Shown: positions 33,987 to 45,383 of the stretch, piece by piece | Position numbering within the stretch: position 1 is the stretch's first letter | Layout of the letters: every line of letters starts with the position of its first letter | NCBI RefSeq assembly: GCF_000003815.2 | Contig: NC_049982.1 | Coordinates: forward strand, 31,036,407-31,100,406 | Source of the DNA: Branchiostoma floridae | Taxonomy: Eukaryota > Chordata > Leptocardii > Amphioxiformes > Branchiostomatidae | DNA length: 64,000 nucleotides | Direction of reading: 5' to 3' | Translations under genes and position numbers: made by a program | The notes under the pieces: generated by a model | Told to the model about the DNA's origin: nothing | Databases searched by the model: none | What the model saw: the letters and a program-made list of their open reading frames with translations, nothing else

Positions 33987-36307
33987 TTGGTGCCGCCGCG
34001 CAGGTTCCGACCAACTCCGCATGCCTCGGAGGAAGCGGCGGCCCAACAAGGCAACCCTGCAAGGCACGTTTGGAGTCGGGCAGCGGACCCGATGGTTGCT
34101 GGCGATCGGGTGGACGGGGTATCGGGCGACAACTGGCCCGAGTTTTGGCGACCTGTAGAGGTGATGAGTTATGGTCGTTTCAAGAAAAAATGTTCCCATA
34201 CATTTTTCTGACCATGTCGTTACACAGCGTACCCTAAGAGAGTGGTTGTTGACTACAGTAGTTCGATCGGGAAACGACGGCGAGCAGTCGCACACTCTCC
34301 CGCCAGTCGTTTTGCTACCCCGTCGACCAGGTTGCCACTCCCCGCGTGGGCAGCCATAGGTCGACAACCAGCTTTGAAGGCAGGTGTCCCTTCGCTCCTG
34401 CGGGCGATGACGGCCTGCCGATGGCGTCCGAAATCAGCGTGCGATTTCGCTATGCGGACTCGGTGATCAGAGACCTGGCCCCCCGCCCGTTTGGTGGACA
34501 CATCGGTCGCGGGGATATTCCTGACGGGAAGGGTCGAGTGTTGAAACGAAGCAACGGTCATATGATCAAATGTTTCTGGGAATTCTGCGCTCAGGTTTCG
34601 GCGGTTTTGTGGCCACTTTCAAAGACATGTTCGCACCGCACGCCAGCGATAGAATCGGCAGTGGCAACGGTCGAGACTGCTGGGAGACCCGCTTGCCCTG
34701 CCACCAAACCCCGATACCTTTTCAATTGAAAATTGCTACTGATGTAAACTGTGGCTTGCATTAACTTAATGTAATGTACTTTCTCACAATTTTTTTTTCG
34801 AATAAAAAAATGAAAACGATAACAAAGGCGCCTTGGCGTTTTGGGCTTGTAGTCAACAATTATAGGGCCTCTAACTGCATGCCACATATACTCAGACCTC
34901 AGAAAATAACCCACAACTATACAAATGTATTCAATGCAAGTATGTGAACAGTAAATCTCAAGTACACATCAAAGTTGGCAATAATGCTTTCCGGGGGCTT
35001 TCCTTGAAGTTGCGCACAGTTGCTTTTCTACCCTCTCCCACTTTTTCCTTCACTTTTTGGTAGGGTTTCACCCAGCGGAATTCTACAATTTACACTAATA
35101 TTATACAGTATCTGCTGATCCAGAAAAACACGGCAAAACATACCCGTTACATGCCGATGTGAGCAGTTAGGGCCGGCCGGCCGTTAATGAATGAAGACCT
35201 TTATTGTTAATAGATAAGGCATAGTAGTAGTACTGTCAGAATATATCAAATCTGACTGTAACGTTAAATATATTCTTGTAGTCCGAAAGAGTTCGAAACG
35301 TATAGAAACTATTTGCCTCCTATTCCAGCCCACTCCCATTCTTATCGTATGCAGCGCCCGGTAAACACCGTGAAAAATAGCAGTATACTGTAATCAGGAC
35401 ACAGAATCATGATAGAGGTCATCAGGCACAGTATGGCGACATGGGGTAATCAGGCACAGAAGTTGATCTTTGACCTCCTCCTGCTGAACAGTGACCTGAG
35501 TGCGCCGCCATCTCATTCGGTGACAAGTTCTCGGTAAAATGAACAGTAAGTTACGAATAAACTGGTCGATATCAAATCCAAGGGTGTACATGGAAACTAT
35601 CTACTCCTGACACGCATTACTATTGGTGTATTTCGCCAAAGATGCGCACAATTCACCAACAAACACGACTGTTTCGCTCCGAGTGGCTGGGTCACCTCCC
35701 TCCCTCCCCCAGCGATAATCGACAAAATTACGGTCATTACCAACCCTAACCGGCCGATATCGAGTTCAAGCGTCCATAGCAGCACTGACTACCCGTGGCC
35801 TGTATTTAATTCGGCGTTATTTGCCAAGAACGCACACAACTTAACAGAAAAATGCCGGCAATGGGGTTTTTTCACAGGGCAGCTATACCATAGCGTCATA
35901 TCCGGAGTTACAATGAAATCGAATGACGTCATTTCCTGAGTTACAAAGGAATTGATATACCGTTTTACAAACGACATACTGGTTGAGAAACGAGATAGCA
36001 CTTTTAGAAATCGTATACATTACAAGATTTGAAAGCAGTATCAACTTTTTAAATTCATAGCACCACAGGTGCATTGTCTGCTCAATAATAGTATTCTTTT
36101 TTCAAAACATATATGCGATTTTCAACAATACATATTGAATTCTAAATTTCATATGTATTCTATTCCAAAATGTATATATTGTATTTTTGACACTGTTTCT
36201 GCCCCATAGGGTCCCCAAAAAGCCCGGTCTATACGAGATGGGATAAAAACGTTCGGGGACTAAATGACATACAATGTGTATTTAAGGTACATGTTTCAAA
36301 ATGAGCC

Positions 36308-36973
36308 TAAAGGTTCCGGTTCGGAGTTTTTTTTAGGATTTGGGGCCGATTTGACTGTCTCTGAGAAAAGCACTAGCGCTTCTCAAAACATCGTTTTTCG
36401 GATAATTCAATGTTTCCGATAGAAAAGTGTGTGTTGTCGCTGACCGACAGACTCATTTGACATTTTCTGTAGAAATGTTATTTTTGGTAAAAAACATCAA
36501 AAATATAAGCTTTTCATCCATAAATTGCTAATTTGGGGCCATTTTTTACAGTCCGCTACACGGTAAAAATGAGTTTTCCTGGGATAGTGACTGATATGGC
36601 AATGAAGGTCAAGACTTCTTCTGTATACTGAGTAAAAAAGAAAAAAAGTTATCCGAGACGTTTTCCGCGAGCTCCGATGGCGCTAAAACACCCAAAACGC
36701 ACATAGAACGCACGATCTGGGTAATCAGGCGACGAAACGCTTTACCGCTATCGCGCGCACTAATACCAGGAAGTGTTCGCCGCACGATCAAATCTCCGAC
36801 ACCATAAAACGCTACGAACAACAAGCATTTGGAGAAGTAAAAAAGATTGTAGACTTCTAAAGCGATAGCCGAAAAATCTAGAGCCAAAACTATGGAGACA
36901 ACCTCTGATTTGCGTCTTATTCTTACGGACTATTTGGTCATCTGGTCACTTGAAATTCCGAACCGGAACCTAA
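36308..36973. mobile_element. candidate MITE with GGTTCCGGTTCGGA termini
   Basis: GGTTCCGGTTCGGA near 36311 and its inverse TCCGAACCGGAACC near 36957-36970 bound about 660 bp, with flanking bases also nearly symmetric. The interior has no recognisable gene. It sits between the foldback structure and the SRCR-a exon of gene A. No target-site duplication is assigned. Confidence 0.5.
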
Positions 36974-37179
36974 ACAACGAGCCGGTACCCATCTTCTCTC
37001 TTGTTCGTCCGTCGACATCAAAGATGACCAGTGACATCACGTTGTCTCGTCAGGGGCAAATACAGTGAAATCCACCCATAGTATAAACTAACACCATTTT
37101 ACGCAAGGGCCACAAAAGTCGACACGTTCAAACGTTTACCATTTCATATATCAGTGAAAGAAAAAAAATATTGACTCAC

Positions 37180-37488
37180 TTTCCGTGCAAACCACACCAG
37201 CGTCCTCACTGTGTCTACAGTGACGTAGGCCCCATCCGCTGTGGCTGCACTGTTCGATGTTTGTCTCGGAACCCTCGCAGTCCAAATCGTTCAGCCAGAT
37301 TGGCCCTGACCCCTCCCCGAAGGCTGCTTGAGATAAGGCATTCACAGCTCTTTCGTATCCCAGCTGACGGCAGATCACGTTGGCTTCGTTCATGTAAAAA
37401 CCGTCATCACAGACGGTCCCCCACTGTCCGTCATGGTACACTTCAACCCTGCCCTTGTTGGAGAAACTTCCACCCACGAGTCGGATGT
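37180..37488 (-). CDS. SRCR gene A, SRCR-a domain exon
   Basis: Acceptor CTTATTTTAG/ACATCCGAC and donor CGGAAA/GTGAGT give a 309-nt phase 1-1 exon for a complete SRCR domain, DIRLVGG to GVVCTES, with six cysteines. Subtype marks shared with 52259-52567 are a [12 protein letters not shown] start, CRQLGYERAVNALSQAAFGE and ending in VCT. It follows the three mini-exons, so the mature protein would pass directly from the Gly/Pro repeat into this domain. WGLRHCRHSEDA replaces the WGKHNC form of the other domains. Confidence 0.88.
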
Positions 37489-37639
37489 CTAAAATAAGAC
37501 GACATTGAATGGAAATGATGCATTTAAGAGAGACTGTCCATTGGTAAGTACAAATTATATCATAAAGTTCCAGGCTCTGATAAAATTAGGTTCGTATTTT
37601 GTTGCTAACATAGTACCACGACAGGAAATAGGTTAACCC

Positions 37640-38410
37640 TATTTAGACCGGTGAGGGGGCTTTTGTGGCCTGTGCCAAATTTCATGTCTCATAACGGCTT
37701 ATGCTACGTATACAGCCACCAAATTTAGTGACTTTTACTAAAATATAACTGACAACTATTTCGCAAAGTTTCAGAAATATTCTTTTTTTCGTGTTGCCAT
37801 GGTTGCACGAAAAAAAGAATATTTCTGAAACTTATTGACAGGCATTTTTGACGAAAATCACTCATTTCTGTCCTAACCAATGTATTTTTCTCATTTATTT
37901 GCTATATTGCTGCTATGTTTAACATAAATAAAGCCTTATGTTATCAAGAACATCTTTTATAATTAAATATGCATAAATTATGCTAATTTGATTATATCAT
38001 CGGCCAAAATTCAACATGGTGGACCAAATGACCAGATCAAGAATATCTAGCTTATTATCCCTAGAATTTGCAAATACCTGGCCTTTGTTTATCAAAAACG
38101 TTTATATGAAAGTTTTTAGTCTATTTCAATTGTCTTTTGCGATTATTTGTCGCAAAAATGTACTTTTTGAAAATTCAAGATGGTCGAGCCCAACTGGTGA
38201 CTTAAATATGCATGACATTATTTTATGACGTCATTTCGACGTCATTAATGTTGCTATTGGCAACACAAGTCGTCTCCAATTGGTGTTACTTTTTGTGGCA
38301 TACCTTGAATTTTCTGGGAATACCCCTTTTTCGTGGCTCCAGGCAAAGCAATTAAAATGATGACGTCACAAATACGTCAAATTACGTCAAAATAGCGTCA
38401 AAATGAATAT
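37640..38410. repeat. SRCR-intron repeat, gene A copy, with new hairpin
   Basis: Nearly identical to 52700-53460 in gene B. Landmarks: GCCACCAAATTTAGTGAC, the GTTGCCATGG core, CAACATGGTGGACCAAATG and a TGACGTCATTTCGACGTCA block near 38226. It differs from gene B by a perfect 28-bp inverted repeat with a 12-nt loop at 37766-37833. Non-coding intron DNA of the same family as the 49.7-51.4 kb palindrome. Confidence 0.75.
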
Positions 38411-38500
38411 GGTTAAATATTGAAATATCTATATCATATTCCACAAATTTTGTGGTCATATCACATCAAGTTGTTTATGAAGAATTCTAAGTCTACTGAC

Positions 38501-38542
38501 CTGCGCCTGGTCCGCCCTGCTCCACACCACCCAGGTTGGCAT
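38501..38542 (-). CDS. SRCR gene A, mini-exon 3 (14 residues)
   Basis: A 42-nt exon between acceptor GTTTAACGTTTAACAG and donor GCGCAG/GTCAGT, phase 1 at both ends. It encodes (D)ANLGGVEQGGPGA. The paralogue at 53554-53595 encodes the same peptide. It joins upstream to mini-exon 2 and downstream to SRCR-a at 37488 without a frame change. Gly/Pro-rich with one Glu; a flexible extracellular linker is inferred. Confidence 0.75.
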
Positions 38543-38763
38543 CTGTTAAACGTTAAACATGTCAACACTATGGCTATCACATCAAAATGCAACCTTTTAT
38601 AAAAAATGACAAGGATAATTTGCCACCAATGAGGGTACCAATGTGTTAAATTTGTGGTCCTGGCCCATGAACTAATAGTGTCCTAGTGTTTCTTAAAGCA
38701 AATAAGATGAAAAAAAATACTAGGAAAAATCTAGATCGACTGAGAAATTTAAAGTACACTGAC

Positions 38764-38805
38764 CTGCGCCTGGTCCACCCGGCTCCGCGCCTCCCAGGCC
38801 GGCAT
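38764..38805 (-). CDS. SRCR gene A, mini-exon 2 (14 residues)
   Basis: A 42-nt phase 1-1 exon, acceptor AAACGTTTAACAG, donor GCGCAG/GTCAGT. It encodes (D)AGLGGAEPGGPGA. The intron 3' end shared by all mini-exons shows they arose by duplication of an exon with its flank. Confidence 0.75.
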
Positions 38806-39823
38806 CTGTTAAACGTTTAACATGTCAATACTATTCCTAATACTTCTACTGAGGCAACTAGACCAAATACTACATAAAAGTTAGTTTTGTGTATCAGTTT
38901 TGCTTGTGGAGTACGATCTGAAACCTCCTTAGCAACAGCCTTAGTAACGACTTAAGCAACGATATTGTCACTACAAGCTGACAGATCTGTCATCCTTCAC
39001 ACGTTCATATCTCCAGACTTAAATGACGGATTTCGATCATTTAAAGTTTCATATACAGCGCATGAAACGGAAGGTAAGTCTAGATCATTAGACATAGCGC
39101 CATAGGTAGTGTGAAAAAATTCACGATATTGGAATATAACGAACTAATTTTGACGAGAAAATCTCACAAAAAATCCGATTTTAGGTTGCCATAATTTTGT
39201 ATTGAACCTTGTAATAAATTGCTATTTTCCGATCCTATAAGCAGGTTCTACTAGTCTGTAAATTTTCATTGAAGAATATTGATGTTTAATTTTTTTGTTG
39301 TTAAAGTCATAATTTTTTGGGCTTATTTTGATGGTGATAGGTTTGAAGGCTGGTAGCCGGTATCAAAGCTACCATACCAGAATGGCTATCACGTCAAAAT
39401 ATATGCCACAGTATACTATAAAAAGTGACGAGGAGAATTTGCCACCCCGGACAGTACAAATATATTTTGGGTACCTGTCCCATAGACTAACCAAACGTGC
39501 CCAAGTGTATCTTGAAGCAAATAAGATGAAACAAGTGCTTTTAAAAAACACTGACGTTTGCCCTTTATAGTGTCTCTGACATGTTTCAACCCCCCCCCCC
39601 CCCCCCTGGGGCAAATTTGGTACAGACTGCACCAATCGTGTTGTTGCCAGGAGAGCTATATACGTGACGTTTTATTAATGTGTCATCCTTAACACATACA
39701 TATCTCCAGATTTCATTGACGTATTTCGATCATTTAGAGTTTAAATATGCCACCCCGATATGTGACATTTGGGGGCATGTCCCATGGACTAACAGTGTAC
39801 TACTGTGTTTTGAGTCCACTTAC

Positions 39824-39865
39824 CTGCGCCTGGTCCGCCCGGCTCCACGCCACCCAGGCCGGCAT
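39824..39865 (-). CDS. SRCR gene A, mini-exon 1 (14 residues)
   Basis: A 42-nt phase 1-1 exon, acceptor TTTAATGTTTAACAG, donor GCGCAG/GTAAGT. It encodes (D)AGLGGVEPGGPGA, almost the same as the end of exon 1 (AGLGGVQPGGPDE), so the peptide repeat starts inside exon 1. Confidence 0.78.
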
Positions 39866-40418
39866 CTGTTAAACATTAAACATGTTCTACTAAGGCAACA
39901 AGACCAAAACATTCCTAAAAAAATTAGTTCGGTGTATCAGTTGTGGAGTACGGTCTGAAACCTCCTTATCAACAGCCTTAGTAACGGCTTTAGCAACGAT
40001 ATTGTCACTACAAGCTGACACATGTTTCATCCTTCACACATTAATATCTCCAGATGACGGATTTTTATCATTTAAAGTTTGATATTTAGCGCATGATACG
40101 CACTGTAAGTCTAGACCAACTTGCAAGGACCCAGAGGTAATGTGAATAAATGCACGATATTGGAAAATAGCGAATACATTTTGACGAGAAAATCACAAAA
40201 AATTAGACTAAAGGTGGCCATAATTTTGTATTTAATATTGATATGGAAATCAATTGATATTTTCATGATCCTCTTTGCAGGTTCTACTGTCCTGTAAATT
40301 TTCATTTAAAAATATTGATGTTTGATTTTTTCCCCTCCAGCTTCCCCTTGTTTAAATCCCGGATCATTTAGAGGGTGATAGGTTTGAGGGATGATAGCCG
40401 GTATAGAGCTAACATATA

Positions 40419-40954
40419 CAGTCAAACCTGTCTATAGCGGCCTCTCAAGGAACTGGAGAGATGTGGCCACTATAGAGAAAATGTTGAGCAATTGACCACG
40501 AGGAATAAGTTATACATGATTTCAGTACCCACTAATCTTTCTCATCAAGTAAAATTGTCTAGATCGTCTCAAAATCCGACTGACCCTGCCAAAGTAAAAT
40601 TTACCCAAAATGATTGATATTTCCATGCGCAGTGTTGGTAAGTTCACCTAAAAAGACTTGCACTTTAACGTTCAAGGCACGCGTACCTTCCGTTACCGCC
40701 CAAATGACCCTGTCGGAACTCCAAATCCTCGCAAACTACGATTTCAAACATGGCGCAGGGTGACATACGGCCGCTGTATTGTCACAATAGGCAGTGTTTC
40801 TGTATATACGGGGCCGTAAATCGCGTGGCCGTAGCCGCGTTGGACAGGTGGCCGCTATAGACTATTTTAAGATACTAAGGTCGATGGGAAAAATCCAAGG
40901 GCCCGACAAAAAGAGACCGCAATGGCCAAGTGGTCGCATATACAGGTTTGACTG
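40419..40954. mobile_element. pogo/Tigger-like MITE, copy 1
   Basis: Ends CAGTCAAACCTGTCTATAGC and an inverted CAGGTTTGACTG, flanked by TA at 40417-40418 and 40955-40956. CAGT...AACCT-type ends with TA flanks are typical of pogo/Tigger non-autonomous elements. The copy at the same place in gene B (55378-55931) shows insertion before the A/B duplication. Confidence 0.75.
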
Positions 40955-41151
40955 TACCAAAATATATACCACAGAAATTCTACTATACAAAACCAAAAAA
41001 AAAAGCAAAATTTGTTTCCCCGGAAGGTACGGATAGATAAAATTTGGCGCCCTGGCCGATGGACTAACAGTGTCCTAGTGTGTCTTAAAGCAAATAAGCA
41101 AAAAAAAAATAGAGCCATCTAGATCGACTGAAGAATTTTAACTCCACTTAC

Positions 41152-41374
41152 CTTCGTCTGGTCCACCCGGCTGCACTCCACCCAGGCCGGCCAGAAGCCC
41201 GAAAAATCCCGATAGAAAGTTATCCAATTCGGCCATTCCCTCCTCCAAGTTACCCCCGTGAGCAGCCGGAGCTGCGGGCGGCGCCTCTGGCTCTGCCTCT
41301 GGCTCCTGTCCCCGAGCAGTCAACATCATCGCAAGCACCACCACGGTGGCTACTTGGCAGGCTGTTACCTTCAT
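41152..41374 (-). CDS. SRCR gene A, signal-peptide exon 1
   Basis: ATG at 41374; donor GACGAAG/GTAAGT at 41152/41151 leaves phase 1. It encodes 74 residues: signal peptide about 1-22 (MKVTACQVATVVVLAMMLTA then RG), an acidic Glu/Pro/Ala-rich spacer, an amphipathic stretch (LDNFLSGFFGLLAGLGG), then GGVQPGGPDE, the first unit of the repeat that continues in the mini-exons. The frame would stop four codons into the intron, as expected for an exon. The gene B copy (56138-56360) differs by a single residue. The product is predicted to be secreted: no membrane segment is seen in any exon of the gene. Confidence 0.85.
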
Positions 41375-41414
41375 CGTTCTTCAAAAAACATTCACCGAGG
41401 GGAACAAAAATCAT

Positions 41415-41425
41415 CGATATATAGC
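41415..41425 (-). promoter_or_regulatory. TATA-like element of SRCR gene A
   Basis: GCTATATATCG on the minus strand lies about 45 bp before the ATG, giving a 5' UTR of some 15-20 nt. The same element sits at the same distance in gene B. Confidence 0.5.
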
Positions 41426-41429
41426 AAAT

Positions 41430-43470
41430 TCAATATATTAATCTACCAGAAAATAGTTCCAGAACTTCAATGTAAGAGAAGTTAAAAGTTGACACGTTCG
41501 TGCGTACCCTCTACTTGTCACTTAGTCTCTGCGATGCCGTCCGTTTCCTTTTTGCCCTACCGACGTTGTGGGATGATATGTATATGTAACATGGTGGAAC
41601 AGTCGGAAAATTGCCCCACTAGTTTAGTAAAAGTAGCCACACCAAGTTCACAGTTCAAATGCAGATGATTGAGTCCAAAATAAAGGACACGTGAATATAT
41701 GGGTACTTGCAATATTGTAAATCGTCTATTTCTACGTTACTTTGGTTCGTCATGTTTGTTGCATTCTTTTATATTTAACGAAACTATGATAGTAATTTTC
41801 AAAGGAAGACAAAATAAAGATTTTCTTTGCGTATCCAGATGCTAGTAAAGGATAGTATATCCTGAAAAAAAGCCGGTTTCCGAGAATGTATATCCTGAAA
41901 AAGAAGCCGATTTCCGAGAAGGCTTCAGTTTTGCACGATTAACCCCCGTAAAGGAAATGACCTTATGACCAAATGGGTATTAAAAGCGGCTAACTTCAAA
42001 CAGATTCCACAGCAATTTAACGCTCTTAGCATAAATAGCATAAATCCGGCTATTATAATTATGGAAACTTATCTTCTGTCCTATCCATGTGGGCACAACG
42101 AATCGTGGTCAGTTTCTAAAACACCGGTTGCTTTGGGCGGTAAGCAGCCAAACTTTTTCTCCAGGCAGAGGTTCCGGTGGGCATGAAGAAACTGGACCAA
42201 TATAACCAATCACATTGAAATTTACGAGACTTTGATCATGCCCGAATGGGACTTGCTTCTTGAAAGAATTGTTAGAAGATTACAGTTTTTAAAGTAAAAC
42301 ATAATTGACTATAAAATAGACATATCCTGAATAGGTCACTCCTCTTTAGCTAGATGACCCAATCCTTCTGGACACGTGACTTTATACGCGGGTGACCTCA
42401 CCAATGGGTCAAATGTTTTTGGAAGTCGATGTCGTCCATGGTCGCGCACAGTGAAATGCATTATGGGTAATATGCCTAAGGCTCCTAGAAAATAACGACA
42501 ATTTTTTGGCAAAAAAGCAGGAGGATTGTGTTTTGCACTAACTTTCCTACGTTATACGGCTTAATTTTCTATAGAAATATTACAAAGATAACAAACTGCA
42601 TATTATGGACATGCCAAATTTCAGATAAATCCACTTTGCAAAATGACTTTTATTTATAGATGTCAAGACAAAGACTCAAAAGTTAAAAGTGCAGATTAAA
42701 GTTTTATATCTTAGCAAAGAAGTGATGCAGGATTTTCGCAAAAACTATGTAAGTGAGATGCTTATTTAATAATGTTCAATTTCAATGGCCATGAGTTTTA
42801 TTGTACATGTTTGCACAACTCTAGGCCTCTAGTTCAGTGGCACAGTGAAAAACTGTGCAGATTTGTCAAGCATGTAGTTTACTGTAATTTGACCAAGTAT
42901 AGATATATTTTGTGCCAAGAATTTTTTTTTCATTCTCTCTCAATTTTCAGCCAATTAGGGAATTTTTTAAACCTATACCTAACAAGATAAGAATTAAAAT
43001 CTTGCTGTCATTTCAAATTTCTGGCCATGTCACTAAGACGGGCACACTGAATAAGTATAGTTAAAAACAGAAATTAAAAGAAAATAATGATAAAAAAGTC
43101 AAACGCGACAATTCCAAATGACGAACTTGTACTCAAGAAACCATTTGCGATAAAATCTTTATTTGACAATACTAATATTGAAGAACATTTCATGATGCAT
43201 ACTTCTTGAACTTATTCATCCTTACTACCATAATGAAAACAACGAACCGAAGTATAATGTTCCATTTACTACAAGTCTTTAATTTTTCTTGTATAATCGT
43301 GACATGCATAAGAAATGACTCAATCACTATGATCTAGAAAGAAATTGATTATATATAGATTTATCATCATTACCTTCGTATTGTACATAATTATCATTTG
43401 CACATGGGAATTGATGTTATGAGTAGAATTATACAGAACTTCTGAACATCATTAATAAAAGACTCTTTTT
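41430..43470. other. upstream region of gene A / downstream flank of gene B
   Basis: No gene is recognised. A short duplication (TATCCTGAAAAA, then GCCGGTTTCCGAGAA) near 41858-41925 is single at 56836-56870. Much of the region is shared with 56400-58020, though the gene B flank lacks the piece around 42390-42950. Confidence 0.5.
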
Positions 43471-43479
43471 GCACAACCT

Positions 43480-43720
43480 TTGTCAGCTTCATGCGTCGAT
43501 GACTGTCAACTTCCTCAGAGCAAGTCTGCCAAATTTCCATTGCACTGCTGCTATCAATGTGCACGGTTTGTATGAAAATACTTTACGTTTGGGACTGCAT
43601 CTGCAAACAGCGACACCTATAGCTGCAGTACAATGTGAACCAGTCAAAACAGCCATGAGAAAGACCACAGACCGTCACCGAAACGTCGATAGAAATAAAA
43701 GCAACGGTTCTAGAAAATTT
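43480..43720 (+). repeat. CCGAAACGTCG-ended element, copy 2 of 3
   Basis: Shares TTTACGTTTGGGACTGCATC, CTATAGCTGCAGTACAATGT and CACCGAAACGTCGATAGAAA with 13928-14118 and 58030-58275. It lacks the left inverted arm found in copy 1. No coding capacity. Confidence 0.45.
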
Positions 43721-44195
43721 CTCTTTACTCAGTTACTTACAAACTTGATGAAACTATTTACGGACATTAGACATCGTGAAATAAAGTCACATTCTTTTTT
43801 TCTTTCCATAGACGGCTATGCTATAATACGTGTTTCACGTTCATAATGAAGCTGCAAGACATGTTACCATATATTCATTCTATGTTGAGCACATTTACCC
43901 TATATCATGGGGAAAATTTCCTATGACCAGTAACCATACGTTCTTTGTTTATAGCAATTACAAACTACAATAATTAGTCAATCCCCGCAAGTGTTAATTT
44001 TCGCTGTTAGATTACAACTGCAGCACTCAGGACTGTGTACCTCCGACCTAGCGCACAGTTGCTTTTAAAATCAGGTCAGCTGGCTAAAAGGGAAATTTCT
44101 AACCGCTAAAAACGCGCTTCCATTCAGCCGTTAATTTTTTGGCCCCGTATTCTTCTACAGTGTCCACGTATAGAGTAATACATGAATGAGACCTA

Positions 44196-44500
44196 AAGCT
44201 AAGGGCACAGCCCGCCGTACGTGCAAATACGTGCTGTCTACGTGTCAAGGTGTGGGCAATCTTTTGGGATCCGTAAGTGGTTAGTACCGCCTTCGTACGG
44301 ACTCGTAGGGAATCCGACGGATTTTGGAGCACTCAGACACGCCGTAGAACTTTACGTGCAGGCAAAACTTTATGTGCCATCGGGCTGCGGATTCGCCCCC
44401 CTGTGCAGCCTGGACGTTTTCAGAAATACGTGGCGGACGTGGCCACCCCCCAAAAAACGTACTGACAAATTGCACGTACGGCGGGTTATGCCCTTAGCTT
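44196..44500. mobile_element. MITE with GCTAAGGGCACA termini, copy 2
   Basis: Same family and same relative site as 15143-15486: termini AAGCTAAGGGCACAGCCCGC, with TA at 44194-44195 and 44501-44502. The 305-bp body lacks a piece present in copy 1. Position identity with copy 1 means one insertion later copied with the gene. Confidence 0.85.
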
Positions 44501-44680
44501 TACATGCAATTATCCAGGGTCTTAAACACGTGTGGCTGATGAACCGGATGTATTTTGGTTTCTTCTCATCACACGCTCCCGGTTAGTGTTGATCTGTGTG
44601 TGGACAAAAACGTTTTAACAAAACAATACATAACGTTGGGTTTACTTGAGAGGTACAAATTGTTAAATTAGTACCTTGGA

Positions 44681-44690
44681 AGATTAACAT
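44681..44690 (-). other. deletion that removes gene B's tail exon
   Basis: In A (15707-15745) and C (59037-59060) this position carries the acceptor and VGSAK tail exon. Here GTACCTTGGA runs almost directly into AGATTAACATATATATGCAT: the segment with TTTGCAGAGCCGACTGT is absent. Gene B therefore has no visible terminal exon at the conserved place. It may use another exon, read through, or be non-functional. Confidence 0.6.
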
Positions 44691-44876
44691 ATATATGCAT
44701 CTTTCAATATATAAACAAGAGTTCTAAGAGCTCATTTTTCATAAACAATGATCCATACAGCGAAATCGAACTGGTTTGGCGTCCTTCTATCTACTGTGAT
44801 GCAAAGGCCGCAGAATTCTACACGTTCAAACGTTTGTCATTTTATACACAACGTTAAAAAAACAATCTTGACTCAC

Positions 44877-45188
44877 CGTCCGAGCAGACCACACCAGCGT
44901 CCTCACCGTGTTCACAGTTATGTTTGCCCCATCCGTTGTGGCTACAGTCTTCGATGTTTGTCTCGGAACCTTTGCAGTCCAAGCTGTCCAGCCAGATCGG
45001 GCCTGCCCCCGCCCCGAAGGCTGCTTCAGGTCGGGCCTCCACAGCACTTGCGTATCCCAGCTGACGGCAGATCACGTTTGCGTTGTTCATGTGAAAACCA
45101 TCGTCACAAACCGTCCCCCACTGTCCGTCATGGTACACTTCAACCCTGCCCTCGCTGGACGAACTTCCACCCACGAGTCGGAGAATGT
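44877..45188 (-). CDS. SRCR gene B, SRCR-c domain exon
   Basis: A 312-nt phase 1-1 exon, acceptor TTCATGACAG/ACATTCTCC (weak pyrimidine tract), donor CGGACG/GTGAGT. Complete SRCR domain, DILRLVGGSSSSEGR to GVVCSDG, six cysteines. It has one codon more than SRCR-a and SRCR-b, as in gene [18 protein letters not shown] replaces the usual IEQCSH. It is assigned to gene B by order; the upstream exon is at 51616, beyond the LINE and the assembly gap, so linkage depends on the assembly. Confidence 0.82.
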
Positions 45189-45383
45189 CTGTCATGAACC
45201 CGTTGCCATGGCAACACGGAAAATTATGAACCCTTGTGAGCGTGATGGATTTGTGAAATTTTAGGGAAAAGTCAACAATTTTGGTGGCTTTAGCTTTAAC
45301 CGTTTGGGGACTACATAACTTAATTTTGTTTAACCCTCTCCAGACTGAAGGGTGGGGGTGGCTAAAAGTGCCTGCGCTAACTT

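Larger units (their letters stand above)
19098..36209. mobile_element. 17.1-kb foldback structure in an SRCR intron
   Basis: The two ends are inverted copies beginning CTATGGGGCAGAAACAGTG, followed by several kb of matching inverted sequence. The flanks carry a possible 3-bp duplication GGT (19095-19097 and 36210-36212). Order from each end inward: outer arm, a 93-95-bp tandem array, an inner segment with a reverse-transcriptase fragment, then a loop. No transposase is recognised inside. Long inverted arms with internal tandem repeats resemble foldback elements such as Drosophila FB or sea-urchin TU. A palindromic duplication is the alternative. The whole lies between SRCR-a and SRCR-b of gene A. 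Confidence 0.75.
28430..36209 (-). repeat. right arm of the foldback structure
   Basis: Inverted counterpart of the left arm, read inward from CTATGGGG at 36209. The outer part (36209 to 33987, then 30679 to about 30000) is nearly identical to 19098-21995 once the CR1 insertion is removed. The inner part is more diverged, has only about five array units, and retains an RT fragment at 28560-28720. It lacks the CACT-ended element and the LINE of the left arm. Confidence 0.85.
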
